Source of the DNA: Flavisolibacter ginsenosidimutans | Lineage (GTDB): Bacteria > Bacteroidota > Bacteroidia > Chitinophagales > Chitinophagaceae | Direction: 5' to 3' | DNA length: 64,000 nucleotides | Assembly (NCBI RefSeq): GCF_007970805.1 | Contig: NZ_CP042433.1 | Coordinates: 1,488,001 to 1,552,000 of the forward strand | Part shown: positions 17,331 to 28,300 of the stretch, piece after piece | Layout of the letters: each line of letters opens with the position of its first letter | Numbering within the stretch: the first letter of the stretch is position 1 | The notes under the pieces: model-generated | What the model was told of the DNA's origin: nothing | Databases searched by the model: none | The model's input: only the letters and a program-made list of their open reading frames with translations | Program-made: the position numbers and the translations under genes

Positions 17331-17640
17331 TTTTGACACAAGCATCGGTTTAGATTTATGTAGTTAGATTATCCTTTGGCTAAGTACGCAAGAATATTTT
17401 GGAGCGAGGGTGTGTGTGTCTTTCAAAAATGAGGTGCAATTGTTTCATCTATTTTACCTGAAATGGATAGCGCCAGTTGTCTGTTAGAAGATCAAATGAA
17501 GGCAAATAACCCAAGTATACAACGTATCGGAAATTGCCACCGTCTCCCTCTCGAAACGTGTTCTATTTGAAGATTTGGAAATTGTAAAAATCACAAGCAG
17601 CAAGCAGGAAAACAGTCCGCAAACAAAAGTTTGCGATTGA
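17331..17640. promoter_or_regulatory. Intergenic region between HTCS and SusC
   Basis: A 310-bp stretch without a gene. It should hold the SusC/SusD promoter and the HTCS binding site, but no full TAnnTTTG match was found on the minus strand and no clear repeat stands out. A frame seen at 17484-17762 is a shadow of the regulator's C-terminus. Confidence 0.4.
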
Positions 17641-20600
17641 TTACTTCTTGTATTCAGAAGGCGTTGAACCAAATTGATCCTGGAAACGTTTCCTGAAATA
17701 TTTGACGTCATTAAAGCCCGCCTCAAAGGCCGCGTCAGCCACAGAATATTTACCACTCTCAAGCAATTTCACAGCATAATTCAATCGGGCTGTTCGTATA
17801 AATTCGTTACCCGACATTCCGGTAACTGCTTTTAATTTCCGGTAAAACGTGGAGCGGCTCATGAACATAAGATTTGCCAAGTCATCGTTACCAAATTCAC
17901 TCACCGTAATGTTCTCTTCTACCAGTTTTACCAGCTTATCCAGGAACTCTTCTTCGTAGGTTGTGATTTCAAATTTGCCAACACCGAGAGTGATGCGTTT
18001 TGCATAAAGTTCTTTCAGGTTGTCCCTTGACTTGATCAGGTTGTGAATATGCACCAACAACAACTGCGAGTTGAATGGCTTCGGCAAATAAACGTCCGCG
18101 CCTTCTTTGATGCCTTGTATGTGGTGCGCCATGTCGGACAACGCAGTAAGGAGAATAACGGGAATGTGAGAGGTTCGCTTATCTGATTTCAGCATGCGGC
18201 ACAATTCCATGCCATCCATTTCGGGCATCATCACATCACTTACAACCAAATCGGGAATCGCTTCCAATGCCTGCGCAAGACCTTCCTTTCCATTCGTTGC
18301 TGTTACAACCTTAAACGAAGGCGATAAAATTTCGTAGATGTACTGTAAAATATCAGCCTCATCTTCCACCACTAAAATTATCGGAAGCTCCTGGTCCATT
18401 TCTTTGGTTGCTACGTTTTCGTCCGACATCTCATAAGGATTTGTTGATGATTCAATTTGCGGGTAACAAGCCGCATCATACAGAACACCATCTACGTGCG
18501 ATTTGAAAGGTAATTTAAGCCTGAAGGTTGCACCTTTGATTCCGTCACTTTGCGCAATAATGGTTCCGCCATGAAGCTCCGCCAGTTCTTTTACAAACGA
18601 TAGACCTATACCGGTCCCCGAGATGGCCGCAGCATCCATTTCCTTTCCCCGGTAAAACCGGTCGAAAATCTTGTCTATTTCCGTTTGACCAATACCTGCA
18701 CCGTTATCTTCAACAATTATCTCGCAATATTGTTTAAAACGATTACGTACGCTCAATTTGATAAAGCCATCCTTGCCCGTGAACTTGAAGGCATTTGAAA
18801 GCAAATTGAAGATTATGATTTCAAGCTTGTTGTGATCGAATGTAAAAGACAAAAATTTATCCTCACTTTCAAAGACATACTCAATATTTTTCCGTGCCGC
18901 TTCTTCTTTAAAAAGCAAATAGACATCGTGACAGAAAGAAACCAACTCCCCGGGTTGGGGCGATAGTTTTAAGCTCCCCGCTTCTGCCTTCTGGAAGTCG
19001 AGCAACTGGTTTACCATGCGCAGCATTCGCTTTGATTGCTTTTGGATCAAGCGCAAGCTTTTGTCAACGGTTGCCTCTAATTTTTTTCTCTGCAACAAAT
19101 CGTCAAGGGGACCAAGAATTAAAGTGAGCGGCGTGCGGAACTCGTGAGAGATATTTGTAAACAACCGTTCTTTATAATTGGCCAGCTTTTTTTCCTGCTC
19201 GCCGTCCAATCTTGCCAAGGCTAACTGATTTTTTAGGGCAAGTTCCCGAAGCCCTAAATAGCGTGTGAGCCACAGAAGAAAAATAAACAGAGCTATATAA
19301 ATTGAGTAGGCCCACCATGTTTTCCAAATTGGTGGCAGTATGTTGATCTTGAGTTGGCGAACCGTTGTGTTCCAGAGTTTATCGCTGTTGGTGGCTTTCA
19401 CTTTCAGGTAATACGTTCCGGGCTTGAGATTGGTAAACGATACCTGGCGTTCATTTCCTGTGTACACCCAATCCTTGTTAAACCCTTCCAGTTTGTACAT
19501 GTAATCGTTCTTATCGGGAGCGTGAAAATCAAGGGCGGCAAATTGTATCGAAAAAATGTTTTGATTATCGTTGAGCGTAATGCTTTCTGTTTCCTCGAAA
19601 GGCTTGTTCAAAACCGACGTTGCATCGTTTGCTTTTCCAAACTCATAGGGTTGATTGTTGATGGAAAGGTTGGTGAAAAAGAGAGGCGGCGTAAAAGAAT
19701 TGATCTTGATACTGTCGGGATGGAAATACGTTAGTCCTTCAACACCACCGAAGAAAAATCTACCCTGCTTATCCCTGAATGATGCGTTCTCGGAAAAGAT
19801 ATCAGATTGTATGCCGTCCCTTTTGTCAAACACGTTAATAGCACCCGTGACTGAATTGATCTTGATAATACCCTTGTTTGTACTTACCCAAACAATACCG
19901 TTCTTGTCGGGTCTTACAGCATGGATGTAGTCGCTGGGCAAGCCTTCTTTGGTTGTAAATCTTTTTACAAGCAATTGGCCTGTCGCGTCGACCGTAATCT
20001 TATTCAACCCGAATTGAGTTCCCGCCCAAATGTTCCCGGCATCATCTTCTGCAAGACACAAAACCGTGTTGTTGCTAATGCTGGTGCGAGGATCGTTTGT
20101 TTGAACAAAATTTTTAAAATCATCGTTCGCACGGTTATATAAATGCAGGCCTTTGTACGTGCCAAACCATAACCGGTCTTTTGAATCCACCAACAAACAA
20201 CTTACTCTTTCGTTCTGGATGGCATTCTGTTCACCGTATTTGTGCAGGTAGTTTTTAAACAGCGGCTTATTGGCCTTATCAAAGCCAACAATTGCACTCA
20301 GCCCTTTTTCCTGCGTCCCGATCCAAATCTTACCGGAAGCGTCCTGTTTTATGTCATCCAACTTTCTGCCGCTTATCGCAAACGAATCATTTTTATCCGG
20401 CAAAAAAACCTCCGGTTTACCAAGCAGATTGCCGCGATTAACTACTCTTACCAAACCTTGATTGGTCGCTATCCATAAGTAGTCACCTGTCTGCAGGAAA
20501 GCCCTTGCCTCGTAAATTGTCTTGGAAGAATTAGCAAAGAGCAAATCATGCAAAGCGGGTTGCTGATTGCCGTCCCAGTTGGACGAATATTTTATTTGGC

Positions 20601-21726
20601 CTCCCTTTCTACCGATCCAGAGTTTGTTGTATGGATCAACAAAAGTTCCGATAATGTGCGTACTGCCGTTAAATGGATTGTGCTCGTTATTAAAACCGAT
20701 GTTTAGAAACTTCTTTTGATTAATGTCAAGTTTGAAAAAACCGGTACCGTCTGTACCCACCCATAACAAACCGGGTTGGGTTTCGCGTATACTCAGGATA
20801 ATCTGGTTGTCGGTCGTATTGATTCCGGGAATGTTGAGATGAATTTTTTTGAAGGTCTTAGAGGCCTTATCAAAAAGATTCAAGCCACCGCCCCAAGTGC
20901 CGACCCAAATGGCACCGTTTGAGTCTTGTAAAATTTTGTAGGTATTGTTGGAGCTTAAGGATTGTTCATTGCCGTCCTCATGTTTGTAAATGAGAGTTTG
21001 TTTCGTGACAGGATTAAAATAGATTAAACCCTGCTGCCACGTCCCGAGCCAAAGAACGTTTTCACGCCTGTCAACGACGATCGAAGTGACGTCAATACCT
21101 GTAAACCCAAAATTGTACGAACCATCATTTTCCAGATTGCTGTTCAAATGGCGCAGTCCTGCACTTGTGGCCAGCCAATAGCCACCTGTTCGATCCGACT
21201 GAATATCGAATGTCTTCCAATCAGAATTGACAACAGTAAATTGCCCTTTCTTTTTGTTAAGGAAGGCAAATCCCTTCCACGTGCCAATCAACAGTCTATC
21301 GGCATCTGCATCGAACAACGACAAGACATAATCCGAATTAAAGTCCCTGATGGTTCGACCGGCGGAATCGTAGTTGGTGATTTTACCGGTGCTCAGGTTG
21401 TACTCGCTTAATCCACCGGATTTCGTGCCAATCCAAATATTGTTCTCCCGTCCGTTTTGCAAGACTTCAATTGATTGACTTAGTAAATTTTTATCGGACC
21501 CAAAGTCATTCTTCAGCAATTTCATTTCATAGCCGTTGAAGCGTTGCAATCCGCCGCGTGTGCCAATCCACATAAAGCCGTTCTTGTCCTGCAAGATGGA
21601 AGTCACTTCATGGTTTACAAGTTGATCCGATACGTTGAGAAAATTAATCTGTTGCGAACTTGCCGGGAGAGCATGTGGAAACATCCATAAAAAAAGGGGG
21701 AGATATTTTAAACGTTTCGGCAGCAA
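17641..21726 (-). CDS. Hybrid two-component system (HTCS) regulator of PUL A
   Basis: 1361 aa, the classic HTCS length. A signal-like N-terminus leads into repeated two-component propeller blades (FMWIGTRGGLQRFN, IWVGTWGGGLNLFD, WFGTYKGLHLYN and others, to about residue 690). A Y_Y_Y domain (YKLEGFNKDWVYTGN) and one transmembrane helix near residue 810 (WWAYSIYIALFIFLLWL) follow. The kinase has NISHEFRTPLTLILGPLDDL, with its His near 865, and an HATPase domain. A receiver domain has its Asp in VVSDVMMPEMDG near 1167, and the last about 105 residues are an AraC HTH. It senses periplasmic glycan fragments and activates PUL genes. The first codon is TTG (21726); an ATG 14 codons later (21684) would shorten the signal peptide. 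Confidence 0.96.
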   Translation of the reverse strand: MLPKRLKYLPLFLWMFPHALPASSQQINFLNVSDQLVNHEVTSILQDKNGFMWIGTRGGLQRFNGYEMKLLKNDFGSDKNLLSQSIEVLQNGRENNIWIGTKSGGLSEYNLSTGKITNYDSAGRTIRDFNSDYVLSLFDADADRLLIGTWKGFAFLNKKKGQFTVVNSDWKTFDIQSDRTGGYWLATSAGLRHLNSNLENDGSYNFGFTGIDVTSIVVDRRENVLWLGTWQQGLIYFNPVTKQTLIYKHEDGNEQSLSSNNTYKILQDSNGAIWVGTWGGGLNLFDKASKTFKKIHLNIPGINTTDNQIILSIRETQPGLLWVGTDGTGFFKLDINQKKFLNIGFNNEHNPFNGSTHIIGTFVDPYNKLWIGRKGGQIKYSSNWDGNQQPALHDLLFANSSKTIYEARAFLQTGDYLWIATNQGLVRVVNRGNLLGKPEVFLPDKNDSFAISGRKLDDIKQDASGKIWIGTQEKGLSAIVGFDKANKPLFKNYLHKYGEQNAIQNERVSCLLVDSKDRLWFGTYKGLHLYNRANDDFKNFVQTNDPRTSISNNTVLCLAEDDAGNIWAGTQFGLNKITVDATGQLLVKRFTTKEGLPSDYIHAVRPDKNGIVWVSTNKGIIKINSVTGAINVFDKRDGIQSDIFSENASFRDKQGRFFFGGVEGLTYFHPDSIKINSFTPPLFFTNLSINNQPYEFGKANDATSVLNKPFEETESITLNDNQNIFSIQFAALDFHAPDKNDYMYKLEGFNKDWVYTGNERQVSFTNLKPGTYYLKVKATNSDKLWNTTVRQLKINILPPIWKTWWAYSIYIALFIFLLWLTRYLGLRELALKNQLALARLDGEQEKKLANYKERLFTNISHEFRTPLTLILGPLDDLLQRKKLEATVDKSLRLIQKQSKRMLRMVNQLLDFQKAEAGSLKLSPQPGELVSFCHDVYLLFKEEAARKNIEYVFESEDKFLSFTFDHNKLEIIIFNLLSNAFKFTGKDGFIKLSVRNRFKQYCEIIVEDNGAGIGQTEIDKIFDRFYRGKEMDAAAISGTGIGLSFVKELAELHGGTIIAQSDGIKGATFRLKLPFKSHVDGVLYDAACYPQIESSTNPYEMSDENVATKEMDQELPIILVVEDEADILQYIYEILSPSFKVVTATNGKEGLAQALEAIPDLVVSDVMMPEMDGMELCRMLKSDKRTSHIPVILLTALSDMAHHIQGIKEGADVYLPKPFNSQLLLVHIHNLIKSRDNLKELYAKRITLGVGKFEITTYEEEFLDKLVKLVEENITVSEFGNDDLANLMFMSRSTFYRKLKAVTGMSGNEFIRTARLNYAVKLLESGKYSVADAAFEAGFNDVKYFRKRFQDQFGSTPSEYKK

Positions 21727-21807
21727 GCAATTTCTGTTTTATTTCCTTTTAAAGCGATCAGAAAGAAATCACCAACAATTTAGAAAAAATATCGGCCGTC
21801 TTAAATC

Positions 21808-21930
21808 TTAGAGCAAATAAATCAAGGCAACGAACAACAGTATGAGCAAAATGTAGATGATAAAAAGCTTCGCGTTAATTCTGCCCGCGTCTTTATTAAA
21901 ATCCAGTTTCTTGTTATTGAAGATCGGCAT
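21808..21930 (-). CDS. Putative 40-aa single-pass membrane protein
   Basis: A 40-codon frame from ATG at 21930 to TAA at 21808. The N-terminal half is polar and Lys/Asn/Asp-rich (MPIFNNKKLDFNKDAGRI). The C-terminal half is one continuous hydrophobic helix (LFIIYILLILLFVALIYLL) ending right at the stop. This sharp split argues for a real small membrane protein rather than chance. It lies between the HTCS gene and the divergent 2150-aa gene. No homologue is recognised and no function is suggested. There is no strong ribosome-binding site, as is usual in this phylum. Confidence 0.5.
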   Translation of the reverse strand: MPIFNNKKLDFNKDAGRINAKLFIIYILLILLFVALIYLL

Positions 21931-21990
21931 TTCGGATAGTGTTTTTGTTGTTAAGGGTTTTTTAGTTGATAGGTACCGCGAATTCTGTTT

Positions 21991-22182
21991 TCAGCTTTGT
22001 AATAAGTTCATGTCATAGAGTAGCTTTTGCTTGATACAAGGCAACATCAAATCTGTTCGCATGAAACCTAATTGCTGATCGTCACGAATGTAGATTAGGT
22101 GCATAAAAACGAGGATTGCTGTAAGTCCAATTATGCGGGATAATTGTGTCAAAAAGAAAAGAACATCAAACAAAGCTTTCAT
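21991..22182 (-). CDS. Possible small membrane protein (63 aa)
   Basis: A 63-codon frame starts with ATG at 22182. Residues 8-32 are hydrophobic (LFFLTQLSRIIGLTAILVFMHLIYI) and would form one membrane helix; the rest is unremarkable. It could be a real small gene or a chance frame in the intergenic region upstream of the HTCS gene. No family is recognised. Confidence 0.25.
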   Translation of the reverse strand: MKALFDVLFFLTQLSRIIGLTAILVFMHLIYIRDDQQLGFMRTDLMLPCIKQKLLYDMNLLQS

Positions 22183-22312
22183 CGGCAGCTATAGTCTCAA
22201 ACCTTGGTATGAGAAAGAAGCCATAAGCCCCTTTTTTGAACCAACTACACCTACATCATTTTTGTATTAGCGAATAGGTTTACGGCATCTCTTCAATCAA
22301 ACCAGTCTTGCC

Positions 22313-25300
22313 ATGCCTGCTATCTTCTGCTACACAAAAAAACTTTCCCTCTTGCTTCTCACATTCATCCTGTTAACGACAAGCTTCCGGGCCGCCGGCC
22401 AAAACGGTAATGCTTGCGATCCGGCTGCTCAATACCTCTATTGGACCGGAGAAGCAGACAATGATTTTTTTAATGAAGCCAATTGGCGGCTGGCCACCGG
22501 TTCGTGTAATGCCGGCAGTCAGTATCTCTACCGGATTTGTCCAACAGCACCTGATTTGATAAATGATCCACACCCTGACAACAACTCGATAAACCCAGGG
22601 TCCGCGATTAATTTCAACCTTTACATTCAGTCGGCAAATGTGATTGCAAATGGTGATATTGTTTTTGGCTGTGCCCAAAAGGGAATCACGTTGGTAAGTT
22701 CCTCACTTGACGTCAGCAGCGGCACAATCACACAAGGAACGCTTTCCATGCAAAACGAAAGCACGGTTCATCTGCGCACCGGCAGCATGTCCGCCCAACT
22801 GTCTCTTAATTTTCTTGATGCTGCTTCGTGGGTTTACATTCATCAGGACAATCCGCAAAGCTTGGTGGCGAGACTGGGAAACATCTTCGTGAATGATGCC
22901 GCAGGAACATTGGACAATAACTTTCGCATCAATCAATACTACCAGAAAGGTTCAGTAGTACGACCACTTTCCAACACCTTTGCTGCGGCAAAAATTTACA
23001 GCAACACAAATTTGCAAGGCTCCTCTGCCGATGTAAACGAAGACATTATTTATAGCGGCGCGGCCATACCAAACGGGATGAACGACAACGTTCGATCGTT
23101 CACGTTGAAAAGAGGTTTTATGGCTACGCTGGCCGTGAACACCAACGGTACAGGCAAGAGCCGGGTATACATTGCTTCGGAGGCAAATATGACCATCAAT
23201 GCTCTTGACGTGGCACTGCAAGGCAACGTCAGTTTTATTCGGGTTGTGCCATGGAATTGGGTTACAAAAAAGGGAACCGGTGGCTTTATTGATCAACTCA
23301 GCGCTTCGTGGTTTTACAACTGGAACAACAACAACCTGTCGACCCCGAACCACGAATACGTACCGATGGCCTGGGGTGCAAGCGGAGCGTTTCCGGCGGC
23401 CATTAGCACGGTTATCGCAAAGAAAAAAACAACTCATCTTTTGGGTTTCAACGAATCCGATAACTGCAACGATCAATCAGGTCAATACAACAACCTTTGT
23501 CAGCCTGCGGTTGCAGTTGCCTACTACGAGAACTTGATGAGTTTAGGTGTTCGGTTGGGATCACCGGCGCCACGTGAAGAAGGCCCGACCGGTTGGTTAA
23601 AAGATTTCAATGCGTTGGCAAAAGCAAAAGATGTTCGTTTCGATTTCGTTGCCGTGCATTGGTATGATTGGGGAAGCAACCCGGCCAGCACACCCGATGC
23701 AACACCGCAGCAGATTTTTAATCGTTTTAAATCCTACCTGCAAAATGTTTACAACATTTATCACCTGCCAATTTGGATCACAGAATTTAACGCCAACCCT
23801 AACCGCCCAAACGCAACGGGAGAAGGATTCCTGAAGTTGGCACTGCCGTTTCTCGACACCCTACGTTACGTGGAGCGATACGCCTATTTTCAACCCAATG
23901 GAAACAATGCTAATTATTTGGATGCAGGCGGCGCCTTAACCAACATCGGTACCGTTTACGATACCACTTCGTCGGGACCATCAATACCAAGTCCCACTTA
24001 TGTCTCTGCGAATAATCTTAACGGCCTTGATCTTCCTTACGTCTCGCCATCAACCAGCACAATATCATTTGAAGCCGAGTGTGGAAAATACATCGGTAGC
24101 CAGTGGGCAGTGACGAACGATGCGTCAGCATCGAATGGAATGTACCTAAAAGGTGATGCAACACTGGCTGGCGCCACCACTATTGCTAAACAAATCCATT
24201 ATGAATTTGACATACCCGCGGCTGGAACGTACCGCGTTTACATCCGCTCTGCTTCGGCCGGTACCGGTTCCATTAAAGTAGGGATGGACGGAAGTGCGCC
24301 GGAGCAAATGTCACCATTCACAAGCTCTACTTTCACCTGGTTCCAGATACCCCGATTCTACGATCTCGGTACGGGCACACATCGACTTACGATTGAATTC
24401 TCGAACGCCAACATCATGCTTGATCAAATTGCGGTAACGAATGGCCAGGAAGATTTGGAAGCTTTAAAGAAGGATGCCGGTTTCTGCTCACCAGGCACGG
24501 TGACTTTCGGGTTGGCCGCAACCGACATATTGAATTTTTACGAAGCAGAAAACGCGACCTATGGCGCCAATTGGCTTTATCAAACCGCGATCAATGCGGG
24601 CGGCGGAAACTATTTGAAAAGCGCAACCAACATAATATCCAGTCAGCCCCCAACGGGCACGGATAATGTAATGTCGTTTACATTCAACGTGGCTACGGCA
24701 GATGAATACGAACTATGGGCAAAAATTCAAGCACTCAATACAGGCGAAAACAGCCTGTGGATTGCGGTGGATGATGAACCTTACCGAAAATGGGATCATC
24801 TTGGTAATTCATTGTATGAGTGGTACTGGAAGAAATTCCATTACAGCTATGGCACCGAAGACCGCGCCTTCAGCTTCTTCCTTACAGAAGGCCAGCATAC
24901 GGTAAGGCTTGCCATCGCCGGCGGCAACGTGCACGTTGATCGCATGGCTATTGCAACGAAAGGCAAAACGCCTTCTACAACAGATCCGGATGTGTTGCTG
25001 CTAACGGAGAACCTGGAGTTTGAAGCCGAAACAGCTACGTTCCTAGGAACTGTGACTGCGGCGGTCTGCGAAAATTCTTCCAATGGGCAACAGGTGACGA
25101 TGGGCACCGCCGCTGCCAACGGCGTACGGTTTGACAAGATAGTAGCCAGCAATGCCGGCACCTATAAATTGAAGGTTTCCTACATGAGCAAAGACGTCCG
25201 GAATTTTAAGGTGGTCGTAAATGGCACAACGTTAAGCCGGCAAACAGTGCCTTCATCCGGCAACTGGTGCTTTGTTGACGCAACCAACACGACCAAGGGT

Positions 25301-28300
25301 TATCCCGGTATTTATGAAGTAGTGGTAAACCTTAATCGTGGTCTTAACACAATTGATCTCAAGCCTTGGGGCGCAATTATCTCGGGAACTTCTCTTCCTA
25401 ACTCGCCTTTCATCGACAAAATCAAACTGGAAAAAGCACCGCTTACCGATGTCAGTCTTGAAGCGGAGTTGGCCGAAATTGTAGGCGCTACTACTATCAG
25501 CACCTGTAGCAACGCTTCGAACGGTGCTCTCGTAAGCCCCGGCTCCAGTACGGCAAACGGGATACGGTACAACAACATTCTGTGCCCGGAGGGCAAAACC
25601 TATGACGTGGACGTTTCTTATACATCCAAGGATGCCCGTAATTTGAAGATGTCGGTAAACGGGGGAGCTTATACCACTTACACTTTCGATCCCTCTGGCA
25701 ATTGGTGTTTTGAATCGCCCGCAGGTTCTCCTAAAATCAAAACGATCCCGCTCACTCTGACTCAGGGCATCAACACGATCGACATTCGGGCAACCGGAAC
25801 AAACGCCCCTCTTCTTGATAAAATCGTCATTAAAGAGCAACCGATTAGCAATGTCACATTCACAACAAGCGGTCTGCCTGCTGGCTCAACAAGTGTGATC
25901 GTTAACCATAAGTTTTACACTGACCAGACAACCGTAAGTGCGCCGCTTACACAAGCAACGGACTTTGTGATACCGGTAGCCACAAACAAACAGGTCTATT
26001 TCACCTATCCTGCTACCGTCACTGTTCCCGGAGGAAATATTTTTTCACTGTCCGAGGCAACAGCAAGCGGGGGATCAATAGCCTCTTCTTCGCAACAGGG
26101 TTACAGCTATCAGTTCGCGCCAACGCAGGCACGTACCCTAACCGGAACCTATAAACTGACCTGTGAAGTTCCTTCTGTTACGGCACAACCAATCGACCGC
26201 TCAAGAACCTACGGCGATACGGCCCGCTTTGCATTTGCAGCATCGGGAACGGCTGTACTTTCCTATCAATGGCAAGTGAATACCGGAAGCGGGTTTGCGG
26301 ATATCAATGCTTCGAACAATCCTGGAAACATCTACACAGGTTTCACTTCTTCAGAGCTCGATGTTTCATCCTTAAACGTTTCCATGAGTGGTTCTCAATA
26401 CAAATGCGTTGTAACGAATGCATGCGGCAACGCCACAACGAATACCGTTAGCCTTACGGTTAATCCGATGGCTGTAACGGTTGCGGTTAATGATAAATCG
26501 AAAATTTATGGCGACGACAATCCGGTCGTTGATGCAGCCATAAGCGGCTTGATAAATGGCGATGCACTTGATTATACCCTCACTACTCCCGCTTCTAAAT
26601 ATTCTGGTGTGGGCAACTATCCCATCATGGCAACGATAGGCTTGAATCCAAATTATACGGTGGTCACTACGAACGGAAATTTGCGGGTAGAAGCAAGACC
26701 ACTTCTTGTTACCGCTTCAAGCGGCGCTGCCAAGGTATATAACGGCACAAGGTTAGCGACTGTCACAACGGATCCTGCCAACACAACTGCTAACGTGAAA
26801 CTGACCGATAACAGAGTAAATAACGATGCGGTAAATCTTTCGTACGACGCAGCAAATTTTGATGTGAAAGATGTCGGTACCGACAAAATCGTTACTGTCT
26901 CGGGTCTTGCCCTCAGCGGCGCTAGTGGCGCCAACTATTCGCTTGCGCAGATTGTAGCAAATACCGCTAACGATGCCGTTATCTTGCCCAAAGATTTAAT
27001 TGTTTCAGCTACGCCAAACGATAAGGCTTTTGATGGAAACACTTCCGCCAACACTACTTTATCTACGGATCAATTTGCAGGAGATGACGTAACGGTTTCA
27101 TACACCACTTCAAACTTTGCTGACTTTAATGTTGGAACGTGGCCCGTTTCGACAGCCGGCATCACATTATCCGGCGCCGATGCGGGCAATTACAAATTAA
27201 CCAACAATACCGCATCAGGCACCGCAAAAATTTTGAAGGCCGGAACTTCTACCACTGTCGTAACCAGCGCTGCCACGGTGCGGTATATGGATGCCTTAAC
27301 AATGACGGCGCAAATTAAACCGGCAAACACAGGCGGCACGCTAACGGGATTTGTACAATTCTCCGTTGGCGGTATAGCGTACGGCTCACCAGTAGCGGTA
27401 GTGCCTGTCCCGGGCGATCAGCAAGGAGTCATGCAAGCGACGATAGTTCCGCAGGTCACAAATCTTCCCTCTACCAACCCGTATGCGGTGACGGCAAGTT
27501 TTTCGAGCAGCAATCCGAACTACGACGGAAGCTCGCAATCGAAAAATTTAACCGTTTTGCAGAGGGACGCCAGTCCATACAATACGGGTGTAGGCTTTTA
27601 TACGGGCAACCTTTTTGCCTGGACGTCAAACGTCAACTCGAGTACAGCCTCCGTAAAATTGGTTACAACCATCAAGGATAACAATGCGCCACGAGGTGAT
27701 ATGAGAGGCGCAAACGTTACCTTTTACCTTGTAAATGGAGCAACGTTAACACCAATAGCAGGAGCACAAAACATTCCCGTTGGCTTGGTGGATGTGAATG
27801 ATGGCTCCATTGGTACGGCAAGTGCGATGGTGCAATTAAATATTGGAAACAATAATGCGAAAGACTTTCAGGTTGCGGTAGGTGTGTCTGGTGCCTACAC
27901 AAACGATCCTAATCTTGCTTCGGCACAATCCATTGTGACTGTTTCCAAGCCCGTGCCGGGTGGCTTCCTGGTCGGCGGAGGACGCATCGAGAACGTTTAT
28001 TCTTCAGGTTACCTAAAAGGAATGGCCGGACTCAATACCGATTTTCAAACCGACATTTCGTACACAAAATCCGGCACCAACCCAAAAGGGAAAGCAACAA
28101 TCTTGGTACGCAGCTTTTTTAAAACTGACGGCACTTTGGATAACCAGCCGCACACTTATCTCATAAAGACAAATGCCATTTCTGCACTGAATGTGGGCGC
28201 CCCTACGGCAACGGCCACATTCAGTGCCAAGGCAAACCTGGTGGAACAAATGCCCGACTTAAGCCAGGTGCAAATTGAGGGCGGCGCTGCGTTTGAAATG

